Part shown: one piece after another, positions 52,835 through 62,077 of the stretch
Layout: every line of letters begins with the position of its first letter
Numbering within the stretch: the first letter of the stretch is position 1
Source of the DNA: Phenylobacterium sp.
GTDB taxonomy: Bacteria; Pseudomonadota; Alphaproteobacteria; Caulobacterales; Caulobacteraceae
Reading direction: 5' to 3'
Length of the DNA: 64,000 nt
Assembly (NCBI RefSeq): GCF_019636135.1
Contig: NZ_JAHBYD010000009.1
Coordinates: 1 to 64,000, forward strand
Program-made: the position numbers and the translations under genes
The notes under the pieces: generated by a model
Database searches by the model: none
What the model was told of the DNA's origin: nothing
Seen by the model: the letters and a program-made list of their open reading frames with translations, nothing else

Positions 52835-53746
52835 TCAGCCCTGGGCGGCGCGGATGCGGGCCATCAGGTCGGCGGGGAGCGCGAGGCCGGACGCGGCGGC
52901 GTTCTCGCGCAGGTGCTCAGGCCGCGTGGCGCCGAAGACCGCGGCGCTGACGTGCGCGTTGGCCAGCACGTAGACGAGGGCGGCCTGCGAGCCGGTGAGG
53001 TCCGGGAGCTCGTGCAGGAAGCGGAAGCGGCGGCCGCGCGCGAGCTCGCCGCGGTGGTTCGCCAGCGCCCGGGCGGCGTACCAGAGGTCCCGCGGGCCTT
53101 TCAGACGGGCCAGCAGCGGGCGCGTGTGGCCCATGGCGAGCGGCATGCCGGCCAGCACGCCCTTCCCTGCCGCCGCGGCGCGGGCGATCAGCGGCTCGCG
53201 CTCGGGGCGCAGCACGTTGTAGTCGACCATGACGACGTCGATGGCGGGCAGGCCGATGGCGTGCCCGATCACCGCGGGATCGAAGCTGTTGAGGCCGATG
53301 GCGCGGGCAAGGCCCCTCGCCTTCAGGCTTTCGAGGGCGGCCAGCATCTTGTCGTTCAGTTCGGCCGCAGACGGGCCGTGGAGTTGCAGGAGGCCCAGGG
53401 CCTCGAGTCCGAGGCTGCGCAGGCTGCGCTCGGCGCTGGCGACGACGGCGGCCGGGGTCATGTCGCGGGCGATGCGCCCGCCGCCCGCATGGAAGGTGCC
53501 GGCCTTGGTGGCGACGACGAGGCCCGACGTGTCGCGGCCCTTGAGCGCGCGGCCCAGGCGGGGCTCGGCCTCGCCCGCCGAGTAGCTGGCCCCGGTGTCG
53601 AAGAGGGTGACGCCGAGGTCGATAGCCTCATGGACCAGGCCCAGCGCGGTGCGTTCCTCGAACCGCGGCTTGCCCCACCAGCTCGCGCAGCCGAAGCCGA
53701 GCTCGGAGACCGTGAGGCCCGTTCGGCCGAGCGGGCGGCGGCGCAT
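52835..53746 (-). CDS. Aldo/keto reductase
   Basis: TIM-barrel NADPH oxidoreductase of 303 aa. The catalytic tetrad of the family is present: D50 (LFDTGASY), Y55, K81 (VVATKAG) and H123 (LQLHGP). The C-terminal cofactor-specificity region reads SAAVFGATRPEHLRENAAASGL. It is similar to the L-fucose/D-threo-aldose dehydrogenase-like branch. Its ATG overlaps the TGA of a possible 27-aa leader ORF (TGATG). No metabolic cluster surrounds it, so the substrate cannot be assigned. Confidence 0.87.
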   Translation of the reverse strand: MRRRPLGRTGLTVSELGFGCASWWGKPRFEERTALGLVHEAIDLGVTLFDTGASYSAGEAEPRLGRALKGRDTSGLVVATKAGTFHAGGGRIARDMTPAAVVASAERSLRSLGLEALGLLQLHGPSAAELNDKMLAALESLKARGLARAIGLNSFDPAVIGHAIGLPAIDVVMVDYNVLRPEREPLIARAAAAGKGVLAGMPLAMGHTRPLLARLKGPRDLWYAARALANHRGELARGRRFRFLHELPDLTGSQAALVYVLANAHVSAAVFGATRPEHLRENAAASGLALPADLMARIRAAQG

Positions 53747-53829
53747 CAGGGCCGGCCAACCGCGCGCGCCGCCTCGGCCTCAGCCGGCATGGCGGTCAGC
53801 ACCGCAAGGATCGCAACTAGCCAACGCAA
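53746..53829 (-). CDS. Possible 27-aa signal-like leader peptide upstream of the aldo/keto reductase
   Basis: The TTG at 53829 has AGGAG at a 6-base spacing and opens a 27-residue frame beginning MRWLVAILAVLTAMPAEAEA. This is a basic start followed by a hydrophobic stretch and alanines, like a Sec signal peptide. It ends in a TGA that overlaps the reductase ATG (TGATG), so ribosomes could re-initiate. It may be a translational-coupling leader or the remnant of an exported protein. It lies next to the divergent tRNA-Val. Expression is unproven. Confidence 0.35.
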   Translation of the reverse strand: MRWLVAILAVLTAMPAEAEAARAVGRP

Positions 53830-53856
53830 TCCGGGCTCCTTAAGAACCGCCGCGAT

Positions 53857-53933
53857 GGGCGGCTAGCTCAGTTGGTTAGAGCATCTCGTTTACACCGAGA
53901 GGGTCGGCGGTTCGAACCCGTCGCCGCCCACCA
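53857..53933 (+). tRNA. tRNA-Val (anticodon UAC)
   Basis: The gene starts GGGCGGCTAGCTCAGTTGG and has the anticodon stem-loop TCTCG-TTTACAC-CGAGA (UAC). T-arm GCGGTTCGAACCCGTC follows, then GCCGCCC, the discriminator A and an encoded CCA. The acceptor stem GGGCGGC/GCCGCCC pairs perfectly and the length is 77 nt with CCA. Confidence 0.96.
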
Positions 53934-53939
53934 CCTCCC

Positions 53940-55328
53940 TCAGGCCGTCGCGGGCCGCGGCGTGGGCTCGGCGTTCAGCACGCGTCGGAAGATGGGCGAG
54001 ATCGCCAGGATCACGAGGCCGGCGGCCGCCACGATCACCCCGTGCATCAGCCAGAAGCTCACCGAGCCCATACCCTCCAGCTTGGTGCCCAGCCAGCCTG
54101 CGGTCGCGTTCCCGGCGAACAGGAACAGGTAGTAGATGCCGATGACCGAGCCCGCGATGGCCTTGGGCGCGGCGCGGGCGAAGAGCGCCAGGCTGACCGG
54201 CAGGACGTTGGCGAAACCAATGTCGTTCAAGAGATGGAACGCCAGCAGCCACCAGACCGAGACCTTGCCGCCCTCAGGGGTGAGCATCGCACCGAGGCCC
54301 AGGCAGGCGACGCCGGCCGCGCCGAACAGGCAGCCGATGACGATCTTGCCGAACTCGTCCGGCTCCTTGAAGCGCTTGGCCCAGAGGCGCCAGAACACCA
54401 CCATGGCGGCCAGGCAGCCCACCGACACGAAGGCGTCCGCCGAGACGAGGTCCTCGGCCAGGAGCTTCATGCCGAACAACTGGAGGTCGGCGCTCTTCTC
54501 GGCCCAGACGAGGTAGGTGACGAAGATCTGCTGGTTGCCCAGCACCGAGGCGGCGAGCAGCGGCACCATCAAGGCCAACAGGAGCACGCGGTTCCAGTCG
54601 CTGCGCACCATCGCCGGACGGTCGACCTTCATCTCGCCGCGCTTGCGGAGCGGCGGGTCGGACGGGAACAGGCGGCGGCCGGACAGGTAGATCACGATCG
54701 AGATCAGCATGCCGACGCCGGCGGCGCCGAAGCCCCAGTGCCAGCCGACGCCATGCGCCAGGCGGGCGACGACGAGGGGCGACACGATCACCCCCGCATT
54801 GATCGCCAGGTAGAAGATCTGGAAGGCGTCGGCGCGGCGCGTGTCGCCCTCGGGGTAGAGGCTCCCGACCTGGCTGGCGATATTGCCCTTGAAGCACCCG
54901 GAACCGAGCATCAGGCACAGCAGCGCCAGCAGGAACGGCTGCTCGAAGGCCATCAGGAAGTGGCCGGCCGCCATCAGCAGGGCGCCGAGGATGATGGTCG
55001 GCGTCCTGCCGAGGAGCCAGTCGGCCAGGAGGCCGCCCAGCAGCGGGGTCAGGTAGACGCAGGCGCCGTAGAGGCCGGCGATGGCGACCGCGAGCGCCTG
55101 CGGGCTGAGCGGCCCGCCCTTCTCCAGGATGCCTTGCAGGACCGGCAGACCGACCACGTTCTCGACGTGGCCGGGCAGCAGCAACTGGTTGACCATGTAG
55201 AGGGCCAGCAGCGTATTCATGCCGTAGTAGGAGAACCGCTCCCAGGCCTCGGTGAAGGCCAGGAAGCCCAGCGCCTTCGGATGGCCCAGGAAGGCGGTAT
55301 CGCCGTCTTTGACGGTCGCTGCGGTCAT
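53940..55328 (-). CDS. POT-family peptide:H+ symporter (MFS)
   Basis: Integral membrane proton-coupled di/tripeptide transporter of 462 aa. It shows GHPKALGFLAFTEAWERFSYYGM (about 15-37), with the ExxERFSYYG motif. Typical POT signatures are also present: LTPLLGGLLADWLLGRTPTIILGALL (about 92-117) and LGSGCFKGNIASQVGSLYPEGDTRRADAFQIFYLAINAG. About 12-14 helices are expected. GGAG lies 6 bases before ATG 55328, which is preferred over a TTG at 55340. It is near but not coupled to the GDT1 gene, which ends 25 bases upstream. Confidence 0.9.
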   Translation of the reverse strand: MTAATVKDGDTAFLGHPKALGFLAFTEAWERFSYYGMNTLLALYMVNQLLLPGHVENVVGLPVLQGILEKGGPLSPQALAVAIAGLYGACVYLTPLLGGLLADWLLGRTPTIILGALLMAAGHFLMAFEQPFLLALLCLMLGSGCFKGNIASQVGSLYPEGDTRRADAFQIFYLAINAGVIVSPLVVARLAHGVGWHWGFGAAGVGMLISIVIYLSGRRLFPSDPPLRKRGEMKVDRPAMVRSDWNRVLLLALMVPLLAASVLGNQQIFVTYLVWAEKSADLQLFGMKLLAEDLVSADAFVSVGCLAAMVVFWRLWAKRFKEPDEFGKIVIGCLFGAAGVACLGLGAMLTPEGGKVSVWWLLAFHLLNDIGFANVLPVSLALFARAAPKAIAGSVIGIYYLFLFAGNATAGWLGTKLEGMGSVSFWLMHGVIVAAAGLVILAISPIFRRVLNAEPTPRPATA

Positions 55329-55353
55329 GGGAATCTCCAAACCCCGCGGGACC

Positions 55354-55935
55354 TTAGAAGGAAAAACCCGGCTTGAGGAAGGCCGCGACGAGCACCGACA
55401 GGCCGATGAGCGCGAACACGATCGCCGCGCCGATCCGGACGTAGCGCAGTGGGACGACCTTCGTCGCGGCCTCGCCGAGCAGGACGGCCGGGACGTTGGC
55501 CAGCATCATGCCGAAGGTGGTCCCGGCGGTGACGAACAGGAGGTTGTGGAAGCGGGCGCCCAGCAAGGTTGTGGCGATCTGCGTCTTGTCGCCGATCTCG
55601 ACGAGGAAGAAGGCGACGAGCGTGGTGAGGAACACGCCGCCGGCCGTCGCCGCCGCGGCGCCCTCGTCCTCCTTGTCCGGGATCAGCGCCCAGCCGGCCA
55701 TCACGATGAAGCCGAGGCCGACGACGGCCTGGAAGACGGGTCCGGTCAGCCACTGCGCGATGAGCACGCCGAGGCCGGCGGCGAGGCCGTGGTTGGCCAG
55801 GGTGGCGGCGAGTATCCCCAGGATGATCGGGATCGGCCGGCGGAAGCGGGCGGCCAGCATGATCGCCAGGAGCTGGGTCTTGTCGCCGATCTCGGCGATA
55901 GCCACGAGGCCAGTGGAGACGAGGAAGGCTTCCAA
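55354..55935 (-). CDS. TMEM165/GDT1 family cation (Mn2+) exporter
   Basis: This UPF0016/GDT1 membrane protein has six helices and the duplicated signature E-x-G-D-K-[TS], AEIGDKTQLLAIMLAARF (about 14-31) and VEIGDKTQIATTLLGARF in the second half, each building half of the ion site. Length is 193 aa from TTG 55935 (start MEAFLVSTGLVAIAEIGDKT). A GTG at 55980 would add 15 basic residues; family starts favour the TTG, though no ideal RBS precedes it. It is controlled by the yybP-ykoY riboswitch just upstream, which strongly supports manganese export. Confidence 0.88.
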   Translation of the reverse strand: MEAFLVSTGLVAIAEIGDKTQLLAIMLAARFRRPIPIILGILAATLANHGLAAGLGVLIAQWLTGPVFQAVVGLGFIVMAGWALIPDKEDEGAAAATAGGVFLTTLVAFFLVEIGDKTQIATTLLGARFHNLLFVTAGTTFGMMLANVPAVLLGEAATKVVPLRYVRIGAAIVFALIGLSVLVAAFLKPGFSF

Positions 55936-55999
55936 GGTGACACCGATGGGGACGCGGCAGAGACGACGACGACGCAACACCTCCGCCGCGCCCGTGGGC

Positions 56000-56130
56000 T
56001 AAGGAGGCCGCATCGCCGGTCTCGCCAATCCGGACCCGAAAGGTCCGCCGCTCGCGCCATGCCCCAGGAGGAGCAAGTCTGTTGACGCGGGCTCCGCTGT
56101 GGTGCGGACGGCTACTCCCCGAAGACAGCC
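56000..56130 (-). promoter_or_regulatory. yybP-ykoY manganese riboswitch
   Basis: On the minus strand the leader of the GDT1 gene contains the class's conserved elements in order and spacing: CGGGGAGTAGCC (near 56121-56110), GTCAACAGACTTG (56085-56073), GGCATGGCG (about 56063-56055) and GGCGAGACC (56026-56018), joined by stems. A weak closing helix of GTCTT with GAGAC is possible. Downstream, GCCTCC (56009-56004) can pair with the GGAGG near 55983-55979, a possible expression platform. The outer boundaries are approximate. Confidence 0.9.
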
Positions 56131-56180
56131 CTGCCCTACCCCGCCGCACCGGAGCGGCGCAATGGAAAAGAGGGGCAATG

Positions 56181-56212
56181 AAAAGGGCGGCCGTCGCGTA
56201 CGGCCGCCCTTT
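56181..56212 (-). terminator. Rho-independent terminator of hup
   Basis: GGGCGGCCGT CGCGT ACGGCCGCCC is a 10-bp perfect stem with a 5-base loop. On the minus strand it is followed by TTTTCATT; on the plus strand it is followed by TTT. It lies 22 bases after the hup stop. It may act in both directions. Confidence 0.85.
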
Positions 56213-56233
56213 CATCTCTCCCGATGAGACGCG

Positions 56234-56509
56234 TCAGTTGTTCAGCGTGCTCTTCAACGAATCGCCCACCTTGAAACGGCAGGTCTGGCTGGCCGGACGC
56301 TTGACCTTTTCCCCCGTGCGCGGATTGCGGGCTGTGCCCGCCGCCCGCTTCACCGGCACGAAGCTGCCGAATCCGACCAGTCGGACCTCGTCGCCGGCCT
56401 TCAGGGTGGTGGATACCGAGGCAATGAAGGCGTCGAGCGCCTCCTTGGCCTGCGCCTTGTTGAGACCGGCGCGATCGGCCATAGCCGATACGAGTTCGGC
56501 TTTCGTCAT
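56234..56509 (-). CDS. hup: HU-type DNA-binding protein
   Basis: Nucleoid-associated histone-like protein, 91 aa, acting as a dimer. It has the HU/IHF signature GFGSFVPVKRAAGTARNPRTGEKV (about 48-71) with the DNA-intercalating RNP loop, and the N-terminal MTKAELVSAMADRAGL helix. ATG 56509 is used with GGGAG at a suitable distance; the frame upstream is spurious. It is encoded just downstream of lon, with a lon terminator hairpin between, and has its own strong terminator. HU rather than IHF is favoured by the NPRTGE context and the lon linkage. Confidence 0.93.
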   Translation of the reverse strand: MTKAELVSAMADRAGLNKAQAKEALDAFIASVSTTLKAGDEVRLVGFGSFVPVKRAAGTARNPRTGEKVKRPASQTCRFKVGDSLKSTLNN

Positions 56510-56616
56510 GTGTGTTTTCTCCCAGCCCACTCTTTTTATGGCGTGGGGAATCTGGGCCGCGTCCCCCTACGCCTTGTCCGAATTAAGGCCCGAGCGGGCG
56601 TGGCCGTCAAACGGAT

Positions 56617-56642
56617 GCGGCGCAGGATTCCTCCTGCGCCGC
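56617..56642 (-). terminator. Hairpin downstream of lon
   Basis: GCGGCGCAGGA TTCC TCCTGCGCCGC is an 11-bp perfect stem with a 4-base loop. It lies 63 bases after the lon stop on the minus strand and is followed there by ATCCGTTTG. It probably separates lon from hup transcription. Confidence 0.6.
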
Positions 56643-56704
56643 CCGCTCGATACAGAATTTGATCAGGTCCGCCGAAAACGCAGGCGGATACCCGTCCTTC
56701 GAAC

Positions 56705-59101
<2,397 letters not shown>

Positions 59102-59453
59102 GATGCTCTAAACTCCTGGCGGGCCCCTTTAGTGGCAGCCTCGCCTGTCGGATCGCAGTCACTCAAACGATGCGCTTGAGTCGGACGACCCGTCCGCCGG
59201 ACCCCGGCGGCGTTGTCGACGATTTATGTGGACGGTTTCCAACGCCTTTCAAGCGCCGCAAGACCCGTGCGCGACACTGCGTCCCATCGCCTCGGATGAA
59301 CCAGCTTGAGCGGGAGGACGCCGGGATCGCGCGCAAAGCCATGCCCCGGACACGGCCGTCTAGATAGGAAGAACGCCCGTTCGTCTCAAGAGCATCGACG
59401 TGGCCGCGGCCCGGTCTAGCTTCGGCGCGCAACGCGATCCGGAGACCTGGCCG
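59102..59453. promoter_or_regulatory. Divergent intergenic region, lon / exported methyltransferase
   Basis: This 352-base gap is between lon (minus) and the exported methyltransferase-like gene (plus). Both promoters must lie here, but no clear -35/-10 or heat-shock promoter could be assigned. No ORF, repeat of the known families or strong hairpin was seen. Confidence 0.3.
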
Positions 59454-60236
59454 ATGCGCCCGCTTCTCATCCCCCTCGCCGCGGCCGCCCTGGCGGCCGG
59501 CTGCGCCCCGTCCGAGCCCGCGGCCAGGTCCGCCGCCACGGCCGCCGCGCCCACGGCGGCAGCCGCGCCGGACGCGGCGAGCAACCCGGCCCGCGCCGCC
59601 GACGTGGCGAAGGACGCCCAGCGCAAGGGGCCGGAACTGGTCGCCTTCGCCGAGGTGAAGCCCGGGCAGAAGGTGGTCGAACTGATCCCGGGCGCCGGCT
59701 ATTTCACACGCCTCCTCAGCCTGACCGTGGGGCCGGAAGGCAGGGTCTACGCGCTGTGGCCGGACGAGTACGACAAGGTCTCGCAGCCGGACTCGCAGGT
59801 GATGCGGAAGATGGCCGGCGCGGCCCCCTTCACCAACGTGACCGTGCTGACCCAGCCGGCGAGGGCGTTCAGCGCGCCCGAACCGGTCGACCTCGTCTTC
59901 ACCTCGCAGAACTACCACGACTATCCCGACCCGTTCATGGGCAAGGTCGACCCGGCGGTGCTGAACGCGGCGGTGTTCAGGGCGCTGAAGCCCGGCGGCC
60001 TCTTCGTGATCGTCGACCACTCCGGGCGGCCAGGCACGGGCATGACCGAGACCGACACCCTGCACCGGATCGACGTGGCGACGGTGAAGCGCCAGGTGAC
60101 GGCGGCGGGCTTCGTGCTGGAAGGCGAGAGCGACATGCTGGCCAACCCGGACGACCCGCGAACCGGCGACGTGTTCGGCAAGGCGATCCGCGGCAGGACC
60201 GACCAGTTCGTGCTGAAGTTCCGCAAGCCGAGATAG
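59454..60236 (+). CDS. Exported lipoprotein-like SAM-methyltransferase-fold protein
   Basis: The 260-aa product starts MRPLLIPLAAAALAAGCAPSE, a lipoprotein-type signal (lipobox LAAGC, Cys17). An Ala-rich linker (about 22-50) precedes a methyltransferase-like Rossmann domain with VVELIPGAGYFTRLL (about 78-92). It shares FTSQNYHD, FRALKPGGLFVIVDHS, LHRIDVATVKRQV and a KFRKPR C-terminus with the exported protein at 1108-1863, so they are paralogues. The ATG at 59454 has GGAG about 10 bases upstream. It is probably lipid-anchored outside the cytoplasm; its activity there is unproven. Confidence 0.8.
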   Translation: MRPLLIPLAAAALAAGCAPSEPAARSAATAAAPTAAAAPDAASNPARAADVAKDAQRKGPELVAFAEVKPGQKVVELIPGAGYFTRLLSLTVGPEGRVYALWPDEYDKVSQPDSQVMRKMAGAAPFTNVTVLTQPARAFSAPEPVDLVFTSQNYHDYPDPFMGKVDPAVLNAAVFRALKPGGLFVIVDHSGRPGTGMTETDTLHRIDVATVKRQVTAAGFVLEGESDMLANPDDPRTGDVFGKAIRGRTDQFVLKFRKPR

Positions 60237-60248
60237 CTCCACCCCACT

Positions 60249-60356
60249 CGCTCATCCCCGCGCATGCGGGGACCCAGACTTGCTTTCCAGCCGCGCCGAC
60301 GCTGGCGCCTCGCGGTCAAGGGGAAGCCTGGGTCCCCGCATGCGCGGGGATGAGCG
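60249..60356. repeat. Inverted repeat pair, family B
   Basis: Left arm CGCTCATCCCCGCGCATGCG followed by GGGACCCAGACTTG. Right arm is its inverse, AAGCCTGGGTCCCCGC followed by ATGCGCGGGGATGAGCG (60324-60356), with a loop of about 40 bases. It fills the gap between convergent gene ends and may terminate both. Confidence 0.85.
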
Positions 60357-60372
60357 GAAGGAAGGGTGTCGT

Positions 60373-60759
60373 TCACCCCTTCGGGCGGTCGCCCTTCCAG
60401 TTGAGCTCGATGGTGACGCCGTTGGGGTCGCGGACGAAGATCTGCTTCACCGTCGTGCCGGGCGTGGTGGTGGCGCGGAACCTGAAGCCCGTCTTCTCGA
60501 CGCGGGCGAGCGCGTCGTCGTAGTCGGCGATGTCGAAGGCGAAGTGGTCGAGCGAAGAACCGGCGGAGGCGGCGGCCGGCGCCTCCACCTCGACCAGGTG
60601 GACCACGTCCTTGTCGCCGGCGTAGAGCCACGCGCCCGGGAACGGGAACGGCGGCCGCCAGCCCTCGGCCAGGCCCAGGACGTCGATCAGGAACGCCTTG
60701 GTCCCCGCGAGGTCGGCGGTGCGGATGTTGACGTGGTCGAGGCCGTTGATCAGCGCCAT
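60373..60759 (-). CDS. VOC-superfamily (glyoxalase/bleomycin-resistance-like) protein
   Basis: The 128-aa vicinal oxygen chelate protein has two beta-alpha-beta-beta-beta modules. Expected metal ligands are His9 (GLDHVNIRTAD), a glutamate/histidine in VVHLVEVEAP, His in SLDHFAFDI and Glu in GVTIELNW. No signal peptide is present. The substrate is unknown; it could be a glyoxalase, isomerase or binding protein. The ATG at 60759 faces away from the rnk gene, whose stop is 58 bases upstream. Confidence 0.82.
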   Translation of the reverse strand: MALINGLDHVNIRTADLAGTKAFLIDVLGLAEGWRPPFPFPGAWLYAGDKDVVHLVEVEAPAAASAGSSLDHFAFDIADYDDALARVEKTGFRFRATTTPGTTVKQIFVRDPNGVTIELNWKGDRPKG

Positions 60760-60817
60760 CCCGCCAGTCTGCCGCGCCGAAGCCCGCCGGGCCAGGGTTT
60801 CGGCGCCCCGGCAGCGG

Positions 60818-61228
60818 TCATGCCGCCGCGGGCTGCGGCTGTTCGACGTCGACCACGATGAGCACGCGGGCGCGGCCGTCGTCGGTCAGCACCCCGATGG
60901 ACTCGCCGGCCGGCAACCCGATGAGCGCGGCGCCCACGGGCGTGAGCACCGACAGGCGGTCCCGATCGATGTCGGCCGCGTCGGGCGGCACGACCTCGAC
61001 GACGCGGGTGCGGCCCGAGGTCAGGTCGGTGAAGGCGACCTTCGAATTGAGGCGTACGAAGGGGCGCGGCGCCTCACCCTCGTCCACGATGACGGCGCGT
61101 TCCATCTCCTCGGCGAGGAGGCGCGCGCCACGGGTGTCGGTCGTGCCGGCAAGGTTGGTCAGGCGCTCGTGGTCGTCCTCCGTGACGTACACGGGCGGCA
61201 AGCGGTGTTGATGGGCGCGAAGGGACAT
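60818..61228 (-). CDS. rnk: Nucleoside diphosphate kinase regulator, Rnk/GreA-C type
   Basis: The 136-aa protein has a short N-terminal helical part (PPVYVTEDDHERLTNLAG) and a C-terminal GreA/FKBP-like domain. Family motifs are RPFVRLNSKVAFTDLTSGRTRVVEVVPPDAAD and LSVLTPVGAALIGLPAGESI. Rnk proteins bind RNA polymerase secondary channel like Gre factors, but the N-terminal coiled coil is too short for transcript cleavage. Its upstream leader contains a CGCGGTC/GACCGCG hairpin (61282-61307). No partner gene is adjacent. Confidence 0.85.
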   Translation of the reverse strand: MSLRAHQHRLPPVYVTEDDHERLTNLAGTTDTRGARLLAEEMERAVIVDEGEAPRPFVRLNSKVAFTDLTSGRTRVVEVVPPDAADIDRDRLSVLTPVGAALIGLPAGESIGVLTDDGRARVLIVVDVEQPQPAAA

Positions 61229-61595
61229 CGCGTTTCCTTTCAGGCGTGCGCCGGGCGACGGCCACGGCGAGCCGGACTCCGCGCGGTCAGGTGTTGACCC
61301 GACCGCGAGGCGGATTTGTTGGGATTGGCCCAGACGTTCATATCCGCGGGCTCGATGCGAGCCGCGCGCCGGAGGTGAAGTCCGAGCAGTTCCGGGGCTT
61401 GCCCCGAGCTCTAAGCTTTCCGCTTACACGAGCTCGGGGGCGCTATCCTGCGACGAAGCGCCCGGCGTGATGATGTCGACGTTCGAATGAAGCGGACTTG
61501 CTCATCGTGGTTCGAACATGGGTGCGGCCGGGGCGAATGTCAAACCGTGGCGGCCCCGCCATGGCGACGATTGGCGCCCGCCGTCCGCCCGAGGC
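61229..61595. other. Non-coding stretch with two hairpins
   Basis: This 367-base gap has no credible gene. It holds CGCGGTC-AGGT-GTTG-ACCC-GACCGCG (61282-61307). It also holds a longer hairpin with CCCCGAGCTC (61402-61411) against GAGCTCGGGG (61430-61439), extended by TAAGC/GCTTA. The region carries the rnk promoter on its right side and the end of the secreted-protein operon on its left. No repeat of families A or B is present. Confidence 0.5.
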
Positions 61596-62063
61596 CTACT
61601 TGTCGAGGCTGATGCCGGAGACGGCCAGGTAGGCGCCGGCCTTGTCGTGGCAGTAGCCCGTGACGTCCGCGCCGCCGGCCAGGAGCGTGGCGCAACTGCC
61701 CACGACCCCGACCACATGGACGGCGGCCGGCGCGGCCGGGGCGCGGGCCTCGTCCTTCGCGGACGCGTAGAGGCCGACGCGACGGCGATCCAGGAAGGGG
61801 ATGGAGAGCGCATCGGGCTGGGCCGCCTCGGCCCGCGTCGGATAGACCGCCACGTCGCGCCAGTAGCCCTGCAGGCTGACGCACCTGCCCGCGAAGGCGT
61901 CGGGCGCATAGGCCACCTCGCCGAGGTCGGCCGGCGTGGCGGCCTTGGCGGTGCAGGCCTTGGTGGGCTTCACGCGCAGGACGACGGCCTCGTCCGCAGT
62001 CGCGGAGAGCGGCGCCGTCGCAGCGGCGAGGATCAGGAGTGCGGAGGCGGCGCGTGCGAGCAT
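61596..62063 (-). CDS. Secreted hypothetical protein
   Basis: The 155-aa product has a Sec signal peptide (LARAASALLILAAATAPLSATA, cleavage near residue 23). Mature residues include four cysteines (KACTAKA, GRCVSLQGYW, GSCATLLA and GYCHDKAG), probably two disulphides, and an aromatic GYWRDVAVYPTRAEA. No catalytic motif is recognised. It is encoded 14 bases after clpX on the same strand and so is likely cotranscribed, although it is exported and clpX is cytoplasmic. Function is unknown. Confidence 0.65.
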   Translation of the reverse strand: MLARAASALLILAAATAPLSATADEAVVLRVKPTKACTAKAATPADLGEVAYAPDAFAGRCVSLQGYWRDVAVYPTRAEAAQPDALSIPFLDRRRVGLYASAKDEARAPAAPAAVHVVGVVGSCATLLAGGADVTGYCHDKAGAYLAVSGISLDK

Positions 62064-62077
62064 GCGCCGGCCCGGGC

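Noticed and set aside
53740..53940. tRNA-Val as an integration site for a genomic island
   Set aside because: No integrase and no duplicated tRNA 3' end were found. Both sides are ordinary chromosomal genes.
59102..59200. Possible RpoH heat-shock promoter of lon
   Set aside because: TTTGAGTG-like text on the minus strand lacks a matching -10 at the right spacing.
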